From DATFML01 sp964571225 (GTDB lineage: Bacteria > Pseudomonadota > Gammaproteobacteria > DATFLG01), in NCBI GenBank assembly GCA_964571225.1, contig CAZNBB010000003.1, forward strand, positions 1 to 64,000: DNA of 64,000 nt, written 5' to 3'. Each line of letters starts with the position of its first letter. Position 1 is the stretch's first letter. This document shows positions 33,137-41,752 of the stretch, one piece after another. A model generated the notes under the pieces. That model did no database searches and was not told where the DNA came from. It saw nothing but the letters and a program-made list of their open reading frames with translations. The translations under genes and the position numbers were made by a program.

Positions 33137-34525
33137 TCAGATCACCTTGGAGAACTGTTGACCGCCGCCGCCACGCAGGTAGCGGTCGAACACCATGCAG
33201 ATGTTGCGGATGAGCAGGCGCCCGCGCGGCATGACCTCGATGCGATCGGCGTCCATCCTAAGCAACCCATCCTGTTCCATGGCGAGCAGTGTATCGCGCT
33301 CCTCGGCGAAGTAGTCCCGAAAGGAAATGTCGTGCTTGGCTTCGACCGCTGCAAAATCCAGGCGGAAATTGCAGATCAGCTTGTTGATGACGTCCCGGCG
33401 CAGCAGATCGTCGGCGCTTAGCTCCACCCCCCGAAACACGCCCAGACGCCCCCCGTCCAGGCGTTCGTAATAGTCGTCCAGCGTACGCACATTCTGGCTG
33501 TAGCTGTCCCCCACCTTACTGATGGCGGTGATCCCCATGGCCACCAGATCGCAGTCCGCGTGGGTGGAGTAACCCTGAAAATTGCGATAGAGGGTGCCTT
33601 CGCGCTGGGCCACCGCCAACTCGTCGTCCGGGCGCGCGAAATGATCCATGCCGATGTAGACATAGCCGGCGGAGGTGAGCGCGTCTACGGTGAGCTTGAG
33701 TATCGCCAGCTTGTCTCGGGCCGAAGGCAGCTCCTCGTCCCTGATCTGGCGCTGGGTCTTGAAGCGGGCAGGCAGATGCGCGTAGTTGAACACCGAAAGC
33801 CGGTCCGGCGCCAGGTCCAGCACCCGTTCCAGGGTGGTCGAGAAGCTGGCCGGTGTCTGTTGGGGCAGGCCGTACATGAGGTCGAGACTGACCGAACGGA
33901 AACCCTGCCGGCGGGCCTCGTCGACGGCCAGGCGGGTCTGGGCCTCGGACTGGATGCGATTCACCGCCCGCTGCACGCGCGGATCGAAATCCTGAACGCC
34001 GACACTGATGCGATTGAATCCCAGCTCCCGCAACAGCGCGACGGTCTCCGCACTGACCTCGCGGGGATCGATCTCGATGGAATATTCGCCCTTGTCGTCG
34101 TTGCGCAGCCGGAAATGCTCCCCGGTCACCCGCATCAGTTCGCGCATTTCATCGTGGCTGATGAACGTCGGCGTCCCCCCGCCCCAATGCAGCTGATCCA
34201 CCACCCGGGCGTCGTCGAACAATGCCGACTGCAGCTCGATTTCACGAAACAGCCGCTGCAGATACGGCGATGCCCGCCTGCGATTCTTGGTGATTATCTT
34301 GTTGCAGGCACAGTAGAAGCAGACCGTGTCGCAGAACGGCAGATGGAAATACAGGGACAGGGGCCGCAGGGGCTGCTCCCCGTTGCTGGCCAGCGCCAGG
34401 CGCCGATACAGGTCCTCACCGAAGCCCTCATGGAACTGCACGGCAGTGGGGTAGGAGGTGTAGCGCGGTCCGCTGGTGTCATACCGGCGGATAAGCTCCC
34501 GGTCGAATACTAGACTCTGGTCCAT
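33137..34525 (-). CDS. hemN: oxygen-independent coproporphyrinogen III dehydrogenase
   Basis: Radical SAM enzyme that decarboxylates coproporphyrinogen III without oxygen, in haem synthesis. 462 residues, the full HemN length. The cluster motif Cys65-X3-Cys69-X2-Cys72-X-Cys74 (FCDTVCFYCAC) with the preceding Tyr59 distinguishes HemN from the HemW paralogue. RYTSYPTAVQF is typical. I looked for an FNR/ANR box upstream and did not find one. Downstream of the 103-residue gene on the same strand. Confidence 0.95.
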   Translation of the reverse strand: MDQSLVFDRELIRRYDTSGPRYTSYPTAVQFHEGFGEDLYRRLALASNGEQPLRPLSLYFHLPFCDTVCFYCACNKIITKNRRRASPYLQRLFREIELQSALFDDARVVDQLHWGGGTPTFISHDEMRELMRVTGEHFRLRNDDKGEYSIEIDPREVSAETVALLRELGFNRISVGVQDFDPRVQRAVNRIQSEAQTRLAVDEARRQGFRSVSLDLMYGLPQQTPASFSTTLERVLDLAPDRLSVFNYAHLPARFKTQRQIRDEELPSARDKLAILKLTVDALTSAGYVYIGMDHFARPDDELAVAQREGTLYRNFQGYSTHADCDLVAMGITAISKVGDSYSQNVRTLDDYYERLDGGRLGVFRGVELSADDLLRRDVINKLICNFRLDFAAVEAKHDISFRDYFAEERDTLLAMEQDGLLRMDADRIEVMPRGRLLIRNICMVFDRYLRGGGGQQFSKVI

Positions 34526-34598
34526 GGCATCCTCGGCTTTACCGTTGGGCGAGGATGCTAGACGTTGCCCTCAACCGACGCGATGACACAGGTCAATT

Positions 34599-34910
34599 TT
34601 ACTCGACATCCAAGCCTTGGCGGTGGGTGGCATTTATCTGCCGCAACAGATACTTGAATGGAAGCAGCCGGTCGGGGGTCCGCTCAACCAGCGCCATGAA
34701 CGGCAGGTCGCGGTCCTCGAACTGGTAGCTGCCGCTTTCCATGCTGCTCCACAGAGCCCGCACACCGGACTCCAGCTCATCCAGAAATCCCAGCGCATCA
34801 CTCATGGAATCCATGTCGAATTCCACGGAATAGCGCAGCTCCTCCACCTCGAACAGCGCCTGGCGCACCAGCTCGACATAGGCCTCCGGCGTCTTCGGTC
34901 GTTTGATCAT
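34599..34910 (-). CDS. 103-residue conserved protein of unknown function
   Basis: A small acidic, helical, soluble protein (VELVRQALFEVEELRYSVEFD, ALGFLDELESGVRALW, RTPDRLLPFKYLLRQIN). I believe similar proteins exist next to hemN/prmB in other gammaproteobacteria, but I know no function. Ribosome site GGAGA seven bases before ATG 34910. It lies between prmB and hemN and is preceded by a large inverted repeat that may govern read-through from prmB. Confidence 0.8.
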   Translation of the reverse strand: MIKRPKTPEAYVELVRQALFEVEELRYSVEFDMDSMSDALGFLDELESGVRALWSSMESGSYQFEDRDLPFMALVERTPDRLLPFKYLLRQINATHRQGLDVE

Positions 34911-34935
34911 CGCGCTTCTCCTGCATGCATAACCA

Positions 34936-34988
34936 GGGCCTGTTAACGCTATTTGGGAGCGGCGCTGCCCTGTAGTGTTAACAGACCC
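34936..34988. repeat. large inverted repeat between prmB and the 103-aa gene
   Basis: Arms 34936-34951 and 34973-34988 are 16 bases each and complementary at 14 positions; on either strand one of the two differences becomes a G-U pair. Each arm contains GTTAAC. The 21-base loop can pair further through GGGAGC and GCTGCCC, so nearly the whole 53 bases can form one hairpin. There is no T-run on either strand. It begins 5 bases before the prmB stop region and ends about 25 bases from the next start. Confidence 0.75.
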
Positions 34989-34992
34989 CGGG

Positions 34993-35919
34993 TCAGTTCC
35001 CCTGGGCGAAGGCGTGCCGATGGGCCTGGACCTGATCGGCGGTCAGCAAAAACACACCCTGGCCGCCGCGCTCGAAGTCCAGCCACAACCACGGCACGTC
35101 CGGGAAACGGGCCTCCAGCGCCGGCGCGCTGTTGCCAACTTCCACCACCAGGATGCCGTGGGCCTCCAGGTGCTCCGCGGCGCCCTGCAGAATCCTGATC
35201 ACCAGATCCAGACCCTCGTCTCCCGCCGCCAGTCCGAGAGCGGGCTCGTGCCGGTATTCCGCCGGCAGTGTGTTCATTTCCGGCCCGGACACATACGGAG
35301 GATTGCTGACAATGATATCGTAGCGGCGCCCGGCGAGGCCTTCGAAGAGGTCCGAGTGCAGGGCCTGCACACGACCTTCCAGGTCGTGGCGCCGGATATT
35401 TTCCTGCGCTACTTCCAGCGCATCGGCGGACACGTCGGCGGCATCCACCTCGGCGGCCGGAAATGCATAGGCGCAGGCCACTGCGATACAGCCGCTGCCG
35501 GTGCACAGGTCCAGAACCCGATTCACGTCGGCCCCTTCGATCCAGGGCGCGAACATCCCTTCTATGAGCTCGGCAATGGGCGAGCGGGGGACCAGCACCC
35601 GTTCATCCACGTAAAAGGGCAGACCGGCGAACCAGGCCTCATGGGTCAGATACGGCGCCGGCAGACGCTGCTCGATACGCCGCAGGAGCAACTCGAGGAC
35701 CGTGCGTCGCTCGGGCTCGGTCAGCACGGCATCGAGATAGGCGTCCGGCAAGGCCGGCGACAGGTGCAGGCCGTGAAGCACCAGCCAGGCGGCCTCGTCC
35801 AGGGCGTTGTCCGTGCCATGGCCGAACACCAGACCGGCCTCGGTGAATCGGCTGGCACCCCACCGGATGTAGTCGCGCACGGTGGTCAGGATGCCCAGCG
35901 TCTGTTCGGTCTGATCCAT
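34993..35919 (-). CDS. prmB: ribosomal protein L3 N5-glutamine methyltransferase PrmB
   Basis: Methylates a glutamine of 50S protein L3. About 308 residues. SAM motif VLDLCTGSGCIAVACA and the catalytic NPPY (IIVSNPPYVSGPEM) are intact. The N-terminal RDYIRWGASRFTEAGLVFGHGTDNA is the PrmB mark that separates it from PrmC. ATG 35919 matches the usual start; ATG 35940 is possible. prmB-aroC proximity is common in gammaproteobacteria. Confidence 0.94.
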   Translation of the reverse strand: MDQTEQTLGILTTVRDYIRWGASRFTEAGLVFGHGTDNALDEAAWLVLHGLHLSPALPDAYLDAVLTEPERRTVLELLLRRIEQRLPAPYLTHEAWFAGLPFYVDERVLVPRSPIAELIEGMFAPWIEGADVNRVLDLCTGSGCIAVACAYAFPAAEVDAADVSADALEVAQENIRRHDLEGRVQALHSDLFEGLAGRRYDIIVSNPPYVSGPEMNTLPAEYRHEPALGLAAGDEGLDLVIRILQGAAEHLEAHGILVVEVGNSAPALEARFPDVPWLWLDFERGGQGVFLLTADQVQAHRHAFAQGN

Positions 35920-36091
35920 GGTCCGTCGGTCCACTGCCATTGGGTGGCGCCAATGATAAGCCATGACCGCCGGGCGCGACTATGGCGCGGCAGCCATCGG
36001 GAACACATGAACGTAAGGCGCCGTTGTGGAATAATGCGCCCCCATGAGCCGCTCGCTTTCCGTTACCCGCCTCCCCCGGGCACGTCTCTAG

Positions 36092-36988
36092 ATGGGCACC
36101 CCCGATCGCGCCAGCGCCGGCGACTACCTGCGCTCCTTGCCTTTGTATCCCCTGCCCCATCACCTGTTGTCGCGGTTGATGCTGGCCGTCACACGGGTTC
36201 GCACTCCCGCGCTCAAAAATGCCCTGATCCGATGGTTCGCGGGCCGTTACCATGTGGAAATGGAAGATGCGGTGGTCACGGATCCCACCGCCTATCCGGA
36301 CTTCAATGCCTTTTTCACCCGGGCGCTGCGCCCGCAAAGTCGCCCGCTGCCCAGCGCACCCGATGCGCTGGGCAGTCCGGTGGACGGTACCGTCAGCCAG
36401 TTGGGTGAGATACGCGACGGACGCCTCTTTCAGGCCAAGGGCCGCGACTTCTCCCTCGTGGAACTGCTCGGCGGCGAAGCGGCGCGTGCGGCCCCGTTCA
36501 TGGGCGGCAGTTTTGCCACCCTGTACCTGTCTCCCCGGGACTATCACCGCATCCACATGCCGTTTCCCGGCCGACTGCTGGAAACGGTGTACGTCCCCGG
36601 CCGCCTGTTCAGCGTTGCGCCCCACACCACCCGTACCATCCCCAACCTGTTCGCGCGCAACGAGCGGGTCGCCGCCGTGTTCGACACTGAGGCCGGACCC
36701 ATGGCGGTGGTGCTGGTCGGTGCCATCTTCGTGGCCTGTATCGAAACGGTCTGGGGCGGCGTGGTCACCCCCCCCAGGGGACGCCGGGTAGTCGTTCACG
36801 ACTACCGCCTGGAGGAAGGCTCGGCTCCTCAGTTGGACCGCGGGGACGAGCTGGGCCGCTTCAACATGGGCTCCACGGTCATCCTGCTGTTCGGCCCACA
36901 ACGGGCACACTGGCAGGACGGGCTCGGGCCGGGATCGACGCTGCGCATGGGCCAGCAGATCGCACGGCTCGCTATGGCGGCCCCCTGA
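36092..36988 (+). CDS. psd: phosphatidylserine decarboxylase proenzyme
   Basis: Makes phosphatidylethanolamine at the inner membrane. The 298-residue proenzyme cleaves itself between Gly260 and Ser261 in FNMGSTVI, giving the pyruvoyl alpha subunit; most homologues read LGST, here MGST. The Asp98 (SPVDGT) and His155 (YHRIHMP) partners of the self-cleavage triad are in place. Start ATG 36092 has no strong ribosome site. Divergent from prmB, 116 bases upstream of suhB. Confidence 0.96.
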   Translation: MGTPDRASAGDYLRSLPLYPLPHHLLSRLMLAVTRVRTPALKNALIRWFAGRYHVEMEDAVVTDPTAYPDFNAFFTRALRPQSRPLPSAPDALGSPVDGTVSQLGEIRDGRLFQAKGRDFSLVELLGGEAARAAPFMGGSFATLYLSPRDYHRIHMPFPGRLLETVYVPGRLFSVAPHTTRTIPNLFARNERVAAVFDTEAGPMAVVLVGAIFVACIETVWGGVVTPPRGRRVVVHDYRLEEGSAPQLDRGDELGRFNMGSTVILLFGPQRAHWQDGLGPGSTLRMGQQIARLAMAAP

Positions 36989-37103
36989 GCCGGGCGGCGG
37001 TATCGCCTGCACCCGTAGTCTGGTATCCTTTGCGCCTCGCAAGCGGCCCGGCCTCCTGTTGACCGGCGCCCCGGCAGGTAGCTCGACCCCGGAATTCCGC
37101 CCC

Positions 37104-37901
37104 ATGCATCCCATGCTGAACATCGCCGTGCGCGCGGCCCGAACGGCCGGCGACCTGATCGTGCGTCATCTGGACCGCGTGGATCAGTTGACCGTGACGT
37201 CGAAACATCGCAACGACTTCGTCACCGAAGTGGACCGCCAGGCCGAGCAGGCCATCATCCGGGTGCTGCGCAAGGCCTACCCGGACCACGGAATTCTCGC
37301 CGAGGAGAGCGGCACCCAAACGGGTGACGAATACTGCTGGATCATCGATCCGCTGGACGGCACCACCAACTTTCTCCATGGCTTTCCCCAGTTTGCCGTC
37401 TCCATCGCCCTCAGGAACCAGGGCCGCATCGAGCAAGGGGTCGTGTATGACCCTTTGCGTCAGGAGCTGTTCACCGCCACCCGCGGTTCTGGCGCCCAGC
37501 TCAACAATCGGCGCATCCGGGTCAGTCGACTGACTGGGCTGGAAGGCGCCCTGCTCGGAACCGGCTTTCCCTTCAAGATGCAGGAATACCTGGACGCCTA
37601 CCTGGCCATGTTCCGCAGCCTGTTCACGGATACCGCCGGTATTCGCCGAGCCGGTGCCGCCGCCCTGGATCTGGCCTATGTGGCGGCCGGCAGGCTGGAT
37701 GGTTTCTGGGAAATCGGTCTCAAGCCCTGGGACATGGCGGCCGGCGCCCTGCTCATCCAGGAAGCGGGCGGCATTGTCGGCGACTTTGCCGGCGGACATA
37801 CCTTCCTGGACAACGGCAATGTGGCGGCCGGGAACCCCAAGGTCTTCGCGGCCATCATCCGGGCCATTCGGCCGCACCTGCCGGCGGATCTGCAACGCTA
37901 A
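37104..37901 (+). CDS. suhB: inositol-1-monophosphatase family protein SuhB
   Basis: SuhB dephosphorylates inositol phosphates and in E. coli also joins the Nus antitermination complex on rRNA operons. 265 residues. Metal ligands Glu67/68 (AEESG) and Asp82/Asp85 (DPLDGTTNF) and the C-terminal WDMAAGALLIQEAGG are conserved. MHPMLNIAVRAAR at 37104 is the family start; the frame is open further upstream with no homology. Followed by 274 bases with no gene but two foldable elements. Confidence 0.95.
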   Translation: MHPMLNIAVRAARTAGDLIVRHLDRVDQLTVTSKHRNDFVTEVDRQAEQAIIRVLRKAYPDHGILAEESGTQTGDEYCWIIDPLDGTTNFLHGFPQFAVSIALRNQGRIEQGVVYDPLRQELFTATRGSGAQLNNRRIRVSRLTGLEGALLGTGFPFKMQEYLDAYLAMFRSLFTDTAGIRRAGAAALDLAYVAAGRLDGFWEIGLKPWDMAAGALLIQEAGGIVGDFAGGHTFLDNGNVAAGNPKVFAAIIRAIRPHLPADLQR

Positions 37902-37920
37902 GCGTTTGTCTTTCATCGGG

Positions 37921-37971
37921 CATTGCGGTCCGGGTCCCCAGACCTGGCCCCGGTCTGAGCGACCCGCAATG
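37921..37971. repeat. structured intergenic inverted repeat after suhB
   Basis: CATTGCGG (37921-37928) pairs perfectly with CCGCAATG (37964-37971). Inside, AGACC (37940-37944) pairs with GGTCT (37952-37956), and CGGGTC (37931-37936) could alternatively pair with GACCCG (37961-37966). It starts 19 bases after the suhB stop. No T-run follows, so it is not a classical terminator; mRNA 3'-end protection is possible. Confidence 0.55.
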
Positions 37972-38108
37972 AGCGCTGAGGACCGGCTGGCGTGACGATT
38001 CCGCGGAGGGTCCGTCGGGCTTCCCGTTGCCCGGCTCAAACGGCCCGCTGAGCCCAGCCCCACACTTCCACGCCTCCACCTCTGGACTGGCCTCGGCTCA
38101 AGTTTTCC

Positions 38109-38139
38109 CGACCGGTCCCGACAAACCGGGAGAAGGTCG
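38109..38139 (+). other. hairpin upstream of the 78-aa gene
   Basis: CGACC-gg-TCCCG-acaaac-CGGGA-gaa-GGTCG forms two 5-bp stems stacked across a small internal loop, ending 36 bases before ATG 38176. It could be part of a leader. The remaining intergenic sequence 37972-38108 shows nothing I recognise. Confidence 0.4.
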
Positions 38140-38175
38140 CCAGGTGAGCGGCCGCCGACCCGTTCCGGGGGGACG

Positions 38176-38412
38176 ATGAAAGCCCAGCCATCGCGCGTCG
38201 AGCCGCAGGAAGTCGATCCCAACCGCATGAAACGGCTGGAACTCGCCATGCAGGATGCCCTGGACGGTCTGGCCGAGATCGCCACCTTGTGCGCGTGGAG
38301 CTACGATGGTTCCTGCATGGAAATCCTGTCCGTTGAAGCACCGGACAGCCCCGCCCCGCCAACGACCGGCAACCGGGTCATACCCTTCCGCAAGTCCCGC
38401 CCCGCCCTCTGA
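38176..38412 (+). CDS. 78-residue protein of unknown function
   Basis: Not recognised. Starts at ATG 38176 just after a GGGGGGAC ribosome-like site. The middle is an amphipathic helix (MKRLELAMQDALDGLAEIATL) followed by CAWSYDGSCMEIL; the C-terminus is Pro-rich and basic. No signal or TM. The region before it has no clear promoter. Coding status is likely but not certain in this GC-rich DNA. Confidence 0.5.
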   Translation: MKAQPSRVEPQEVDPNRMKRLELAMQDALDGLAEIATLCAWSYDGSCMEILSVEAPDSPAPPTTGNRVIPFRKSRPAL

Positions 38413-38451
38413 TCGCCCCCGATCCGGGGTGATCTTTGCAAAAGCTTACCG

Positions 38452-38493
38452 TTTTACTATCCCTTTATTTATGTTATTACTCCGATAGGAGTA
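38452..38493 (+). promoter_or_regulatory. AT-rich promoter with palindromic operator
   Basis: An AT-rich island (about 38435-38510) contains a poor -35 (TTTTAC, 38452-38457) and TATTAC (38475-38480) at 17-base spacing. Overlapping the -10 and likely start is TACTCCGATAGGAGTA (38478-38493), a perfect 6-bp inverted repeat around a 4-base centre. Its placement suits a repressor site. The regulator is unknown; Rrf2- or MerR-type proteins are possibilities only. Confidence 0.55.
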
Positions 38494-38512
38494 TGACGGG
38501 AGGGGTATAACA

Positions 38513-38851
38513 ATGAGACAGACCGTGCTAACCCTGCTGGTCCCTCCGCTTGCAGCATGCCGGTACGGCTGCGCCGGTTGCTGCGCGGCACCCATTGGGG
38601 TGTTCTGGATCGCGGGTGTGGTAGCCCTGGTCTACGGCTTCGTGGGGGGTCCGTTAGGCGAGTTCGGGGTGAGCTGGACGACAGTCGCGCTGGGACTTGT
38701 GCTGTGGGCCATCGCCGCCGTATGGGCAGGGTTCGTGATTCGCGGTGCGGACGACGACAAGTGCGGCCGCAAGACCAGCACCTTGTGCAGTAAGATCCTG
38801 CCCGACGCCCACGAATCCGATCCCCTGGACGAGGCCCGCAAAGCCCGCTGA
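38513..38851 (+). CDS. cysteine-rich two-helix membrane protein
   Basis: A 112-residue membrane protein with no family I can name. Near the N-terminus it has CRYGCAGCCAAP, four Cys in a C-X3-C-X2-CC pattern (residues 16, 20, 23, 24), immediately before the first TM helix (IGVFWIAGVVALVYGFVGG). A second helix (TTVALGLVLWAIAAVWAGFVI) leads to a cytoplasmic tail with two more Cys (DDKCGRKTSTLCSK). The cysteines suggest metal or Fe-S binding or redox sensing; this is inference. Ribosome site GGGAGGGG nine bases upstream of ATG 38513. It has its own AT-rich promoter and palindromic operator, unlike the housekeeping genes around it. Confidence 0.75.
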   Translation: MRQTVLTLLVPPLAACRYGCAGCCAAPIGVFWIAGVVALVYGFVGGPLGEFGVSWTTVALGLVLWAIAAVWAGFVIRGADDDKCGRKTSTLCSKILPDAHESDPLDEARKAR

Positions 38852-38892
38852 AACCAAACTCCCCGGGTGGGCCGGGTCGGGAGTCGAGCCGC

Positions 38893-39825
38893 TCAGGGGC
38901 GATCGTCAGCCGGCGCGTTATCCTTGCGTACCGGCACCAGATCGGACTTGCTTACCCCCAGGTCCAGGGCGATGGCGCTGGCCACGTAAATGGACGAATA
39001 AGTTCCCACCAGAATGCCGATGATCAGGGCCAGCGCGAACCCGTGAATCACCGGTCCACCGATAAAGTACATGGCCAGTACCACCAGCAAAGTGGCGAGA
39101 GACGTCATGATGGTGCGCGACAGCGTCTCGTTGATGGATATATCCATGATCTCCGGCGCGCTCTGCTTGCGCAGTTTCCGGAAGTTCTCCCGAATCCGGT
39201 CGTAGACCACCACCGTGTCGTTAATGGAGTAGCCGATAACCGCCAGCACGGCAGCCAGTACCGTCAGATCGAACTGGATATGGAACAGTGAGAACACACC
39301 CAGGGTGATCACCGGATCATGGATCATGGCGACCACCGCGCCAACCGACAGCCGCCATTCGAACCGGATCATCACGTAGATCAGAATGCCGATCACCGTG
39401 TAGAGCAGGGCCAGTCCGCCCTTGGTGGCCAGCTCGCTGCCGACCTGGGGACCGACGAATTCCACCCGCTGCATGGTCACGCCCGGCGTGGCCGTCTGGA
39501 GCGTTGCCAATACCTTGTCGCTGAGCTGGGCACTGGACTCGCCGGGACGGGGCGCGATCCTGATCATCACATCCCGAGCCGTACCGAAGTATTGAGCCTG
39601 GGCATCGCTGTACTTGGCGGACAGCGCGTCGCGCACATGGCCAAGATCCACCGGCTGCGGATATTTCACCTCGATGACCGTACCACCGGTGAAATCGATG
39701 CCGAAGTTCAGACCCTTGACGAACAGGGACACCAGCGACCCGACGATCAGCACTGCCGAGAAGACCATCGCGACCCGGCGACTGCCCATGAACCGGATGC
39801 TGGTCTTTTTCTTGAAGAATTCCAT
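38893..39825 (-). CDS. secF: protein translocase subunit SecF
   Basis: Partner of SecD in the proton-driven SecDF complex that helps SecYEG export. 310 residues with six TM helices. FGIDFTGGTVIEV, the first periplasmic domain, and GYSINDTVVVYDRIRENFR in TM4 are family marks. The C-terminus DNAPADDRP is slightly extended. Lies 22 bases after secD on the same strand; ends convergent with the cysteine-rich gene. Confidence 0.97.
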   Translation of the reverse strand: MEFFKKKTSIRFMGSRRVAMVFSAVLIVGSLVSLFVKGLNFGIDFTGGTVIEVKYPQPVDLGHVRDALSAKYSDAQAQYFGTARDVMIRIAPRPGESSAQLSDKVLATLQTATPGVTMQRVEFVGPQVGSELATKGGLALLYTVIGILIYVMIRFEWRLSVGAVVAMIHDPVITLGVFSLFHIQFDLTVLAAVLAVIGYSINDTVVVYDRIRENFRKLRKQSAPEIMDISINETLSRTIMTSLATLLVVLAMYFIGGPVIHGFALALIIGILVGTYSSIYVASAIALDLGVSKSDLVPVRKDNAPADDRP

Positions 39826-39847
39826 GATCCTGTTCCCCCGTCCGGCG

Positions 39848-41710
39848 TCAGATCGCCAGCTTGACCGAACGGCGTCCGCCGTAGATCAGATTGACGATAG
39901 CCCGCGTACCCATGATGGCCGTGAACATCGACGTCACGATGCCGATGGAGAGGGTAACCGCGAAACCTTTCACCGGCCCGGTACCGAAGCTGAACAGAAC
40001 CAGCCCCGCAATCAAGGTGGTGATGTTGGCGTCCGCGATGGTGCCGAACGCCTTTTCGTAACCCGCGTGGATACTGGCCTGGGGACTGTTGCCGTTGCGC
40101 AGTTCCTCGCGGATACGTTCATAGATGAGCACGTTCGCATCCACCGCCATGCCCACGGTCAACACGATACCTGCGATACCGGGCAAGGTAAGGGTCGCCT
40201 GGAGCAGGAAAAGCATGGCTACGATGAGCACCAGGTTGAACCCCAGGGCAAGGTCGGCCATGAGTCCGAACACCCGGTAGTAGACCAGCATGAACAGGCA
40301 GACCACGGCAAATCCGACTTCCACCGAAAGCATGCCTTGGGCGATGTTGGTCTTGCCCAGGCTGGGTCCCACCGTACGTTCCTCGATGATCTCCATGGGG
40401 GCGGCAAGGGCGCCGGAACGCAGCAGCAGCGCCAGGTTGCGCGCTTCCTGGGGCGAGTCCAGACCGGTGATCTGGAAGCGCTTGCCCAACTCCTCCCGGA
40501 TACGGGCGACGTTGATCACGTTCCTCAGCTTCTTGACCTGCTTGACGGTCTTGCCGTCGACCTTCTTGGTCTCGATCTTGGTCTCGATGTACACCACCGC
40601 CATCAGCCGCCCGACGTTGTCGCGGGTCGCCTCACGCATCAGGTGGCCACCCTTGCCGTCGAGGGTGATGAACACCGCCGGTCCGCCGTTCTGCTGATCG
40701 AAGCCCGACGAGGCGTCGGTGATATAGTCGCCGGTCAGGATCACATGGCGCTTGAGCAGGATCGGCCGGCCGCTGCTGCGTTCCTGCAACAATTCGTCGC
40801 CGGCCGGCACGTGCCCGCTGGAGGCCGCGTCCTCTGGATTGTTGTTCTCGTCGACGAAATGGAACGCCAGGGTGGCGGTGGCGCCCAGGATCTCCTTGGC
40901 GCGGGCTGTGTCCTGCACGCCCGGCAATTCGACCACGATGCGTTTGTTGCCCTGCTGCTGGATCACCGGCTCGGCCACCCCGAGTTGGTTGACCCGGTTC
41001 CGCAGTGTGGTGATATTCTGCTCCAGCGCGAACTTCTCGATGTCGCGCTTCTTGTTTTCGGTAAGGCTGGCCAGCAGTGCGGGACCCTGGCCTGCGTCCT
41101 GGTCGTCCACCTTCAGGCCTTCATACTCACGCTGCAGCAGGTCCCTGGCCTTGCTGCGTTCTTGATCGTTGCGGAACTGCAGCAGCACGCCGCCCTGGGT
41201 GTACTCCACGCTGGAGTAGCGAATGCGCTTGTCCCGAAGCGCTGTGCGCATCTCCCCTACGTAGCGTTCGTAGTTCTGCTTGATGGCGGCCTGCATGTCC
41301 ACTTCCATGAGAAAGTGCACGCCGCCCCGCAGATCGAGACCCAGATACATGGGCAGCGCGCCGATGTCGCGCAGCCACTGCGGCGTGGCCGGCGCCAGAT
41401 TCAGCGCCACGACATACTTGTCCTTCAGAGCGGTGGTGAGCCGGTCCACGGCGGCCAACTGGTCGTTGGTGTTGTAGAAACGCACCAGCATCCGATCGTC
41501 GGCGATCTGGATGGCCTTGTACTTGAGCTTATTCTTGTCCAGGACCGACGAGACCTGCTCGCGCAATGCCGCATTCACCGGCGCGCCGTGGCTCGGGGAT
41601 ATCTGCACGGCGGGATCATCGCCGTAGATATTGGGCAGAGCATAGATGATACCCACCAGCGCTATCACAGCGATCAGCAGGTATTTCCACAACGGATATT
41701 GATTGATCAT
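39848..41710 (-). CDS. secD: protein translocase subunit SecD
   Basis: Large SecDF subunit. 620 residues: N-terminal TM (YLLIAVIALVGIIYALP), big periplasmic P1 domain, then five TM helices. LGLDLRGGVHFLMEVD, and the TM4 residues GMAVDANVLIYERIREEL including the functional Asp, are intact. Between yajC and secF in the usual tgt-yajC-secD-secF order. Confidence 0.97.
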   Translation of the reverse strand: MINQYPLWKYLLIAVIALVGIIYALPNIYGDDPAVQISPSHGAPVNAALREQVSSVLDKNKLKYKAIQIADDRMLVRFYNTNDQLAAVDRLTTALKDKYVVALNLAPATPQWLRDIGALPMYLGLDLRGGVHFLMEVDMQAAIKQNYERYVGEMRTALRDKRIRYSSVEYTQGGVLLQFRNDQERSKARDLLQREYEGLKVDDQDAGQGPALLASLTENKKRDIEKFALEQNITTLRNRVNQLGVAEPVIQQQGNKRIVVELPGVQDTARAKEILGATATLAFHFVDENNNPEDAASSGHVPAGDELLQERSSGRPILLKRHVILTGDYITDASSGFDQQNGGPAVFITLDGKGGHLMREATRDNVGRLMAVVYIETKIETKKVDGKTVKQVKKLRNVINVARIREELGKRFQITGLDSPQEARNLALLLRSGALAAPMEIIEERTVGPSLGKTNIAQGMLSVEVGFAVVCLFMLVYYRVFGLMADLALGFNLVLIVAMLFLLQATLTLPGIAGIVLTVGMAVDANVLIYERIREELRNGNSPQASIHAGYEKAFGTIADANITTLIAGLVLFSFGTGPVKGFAVTLSIGIVTSMFTAIMGTRAIVNLIYGGRRSVKLAI

Positions 41711-41752
41711 GCGACCCCGTTCCTCGACTCCGGTGTTCGGGCGAAATTCTTG

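Noticed and set aside
34526..34598. FNR/ANR box upstream of hemN
   Set aside because: Only TTGCCCTCAA is found; the spacing is too short for TTGAT-N4-ATCAA.
34936..34988. Integron attC site
   Set aside because: Arms contain GTTAAC, but the conserved GTTRRRY/RYYYAAC core is not met and no cassette or integrase is present.
35639..37123. 494-codon frame on the minus strand
   Set aside because: Antisense to psd and overlapping prmB out of frame; no recognisable domain.
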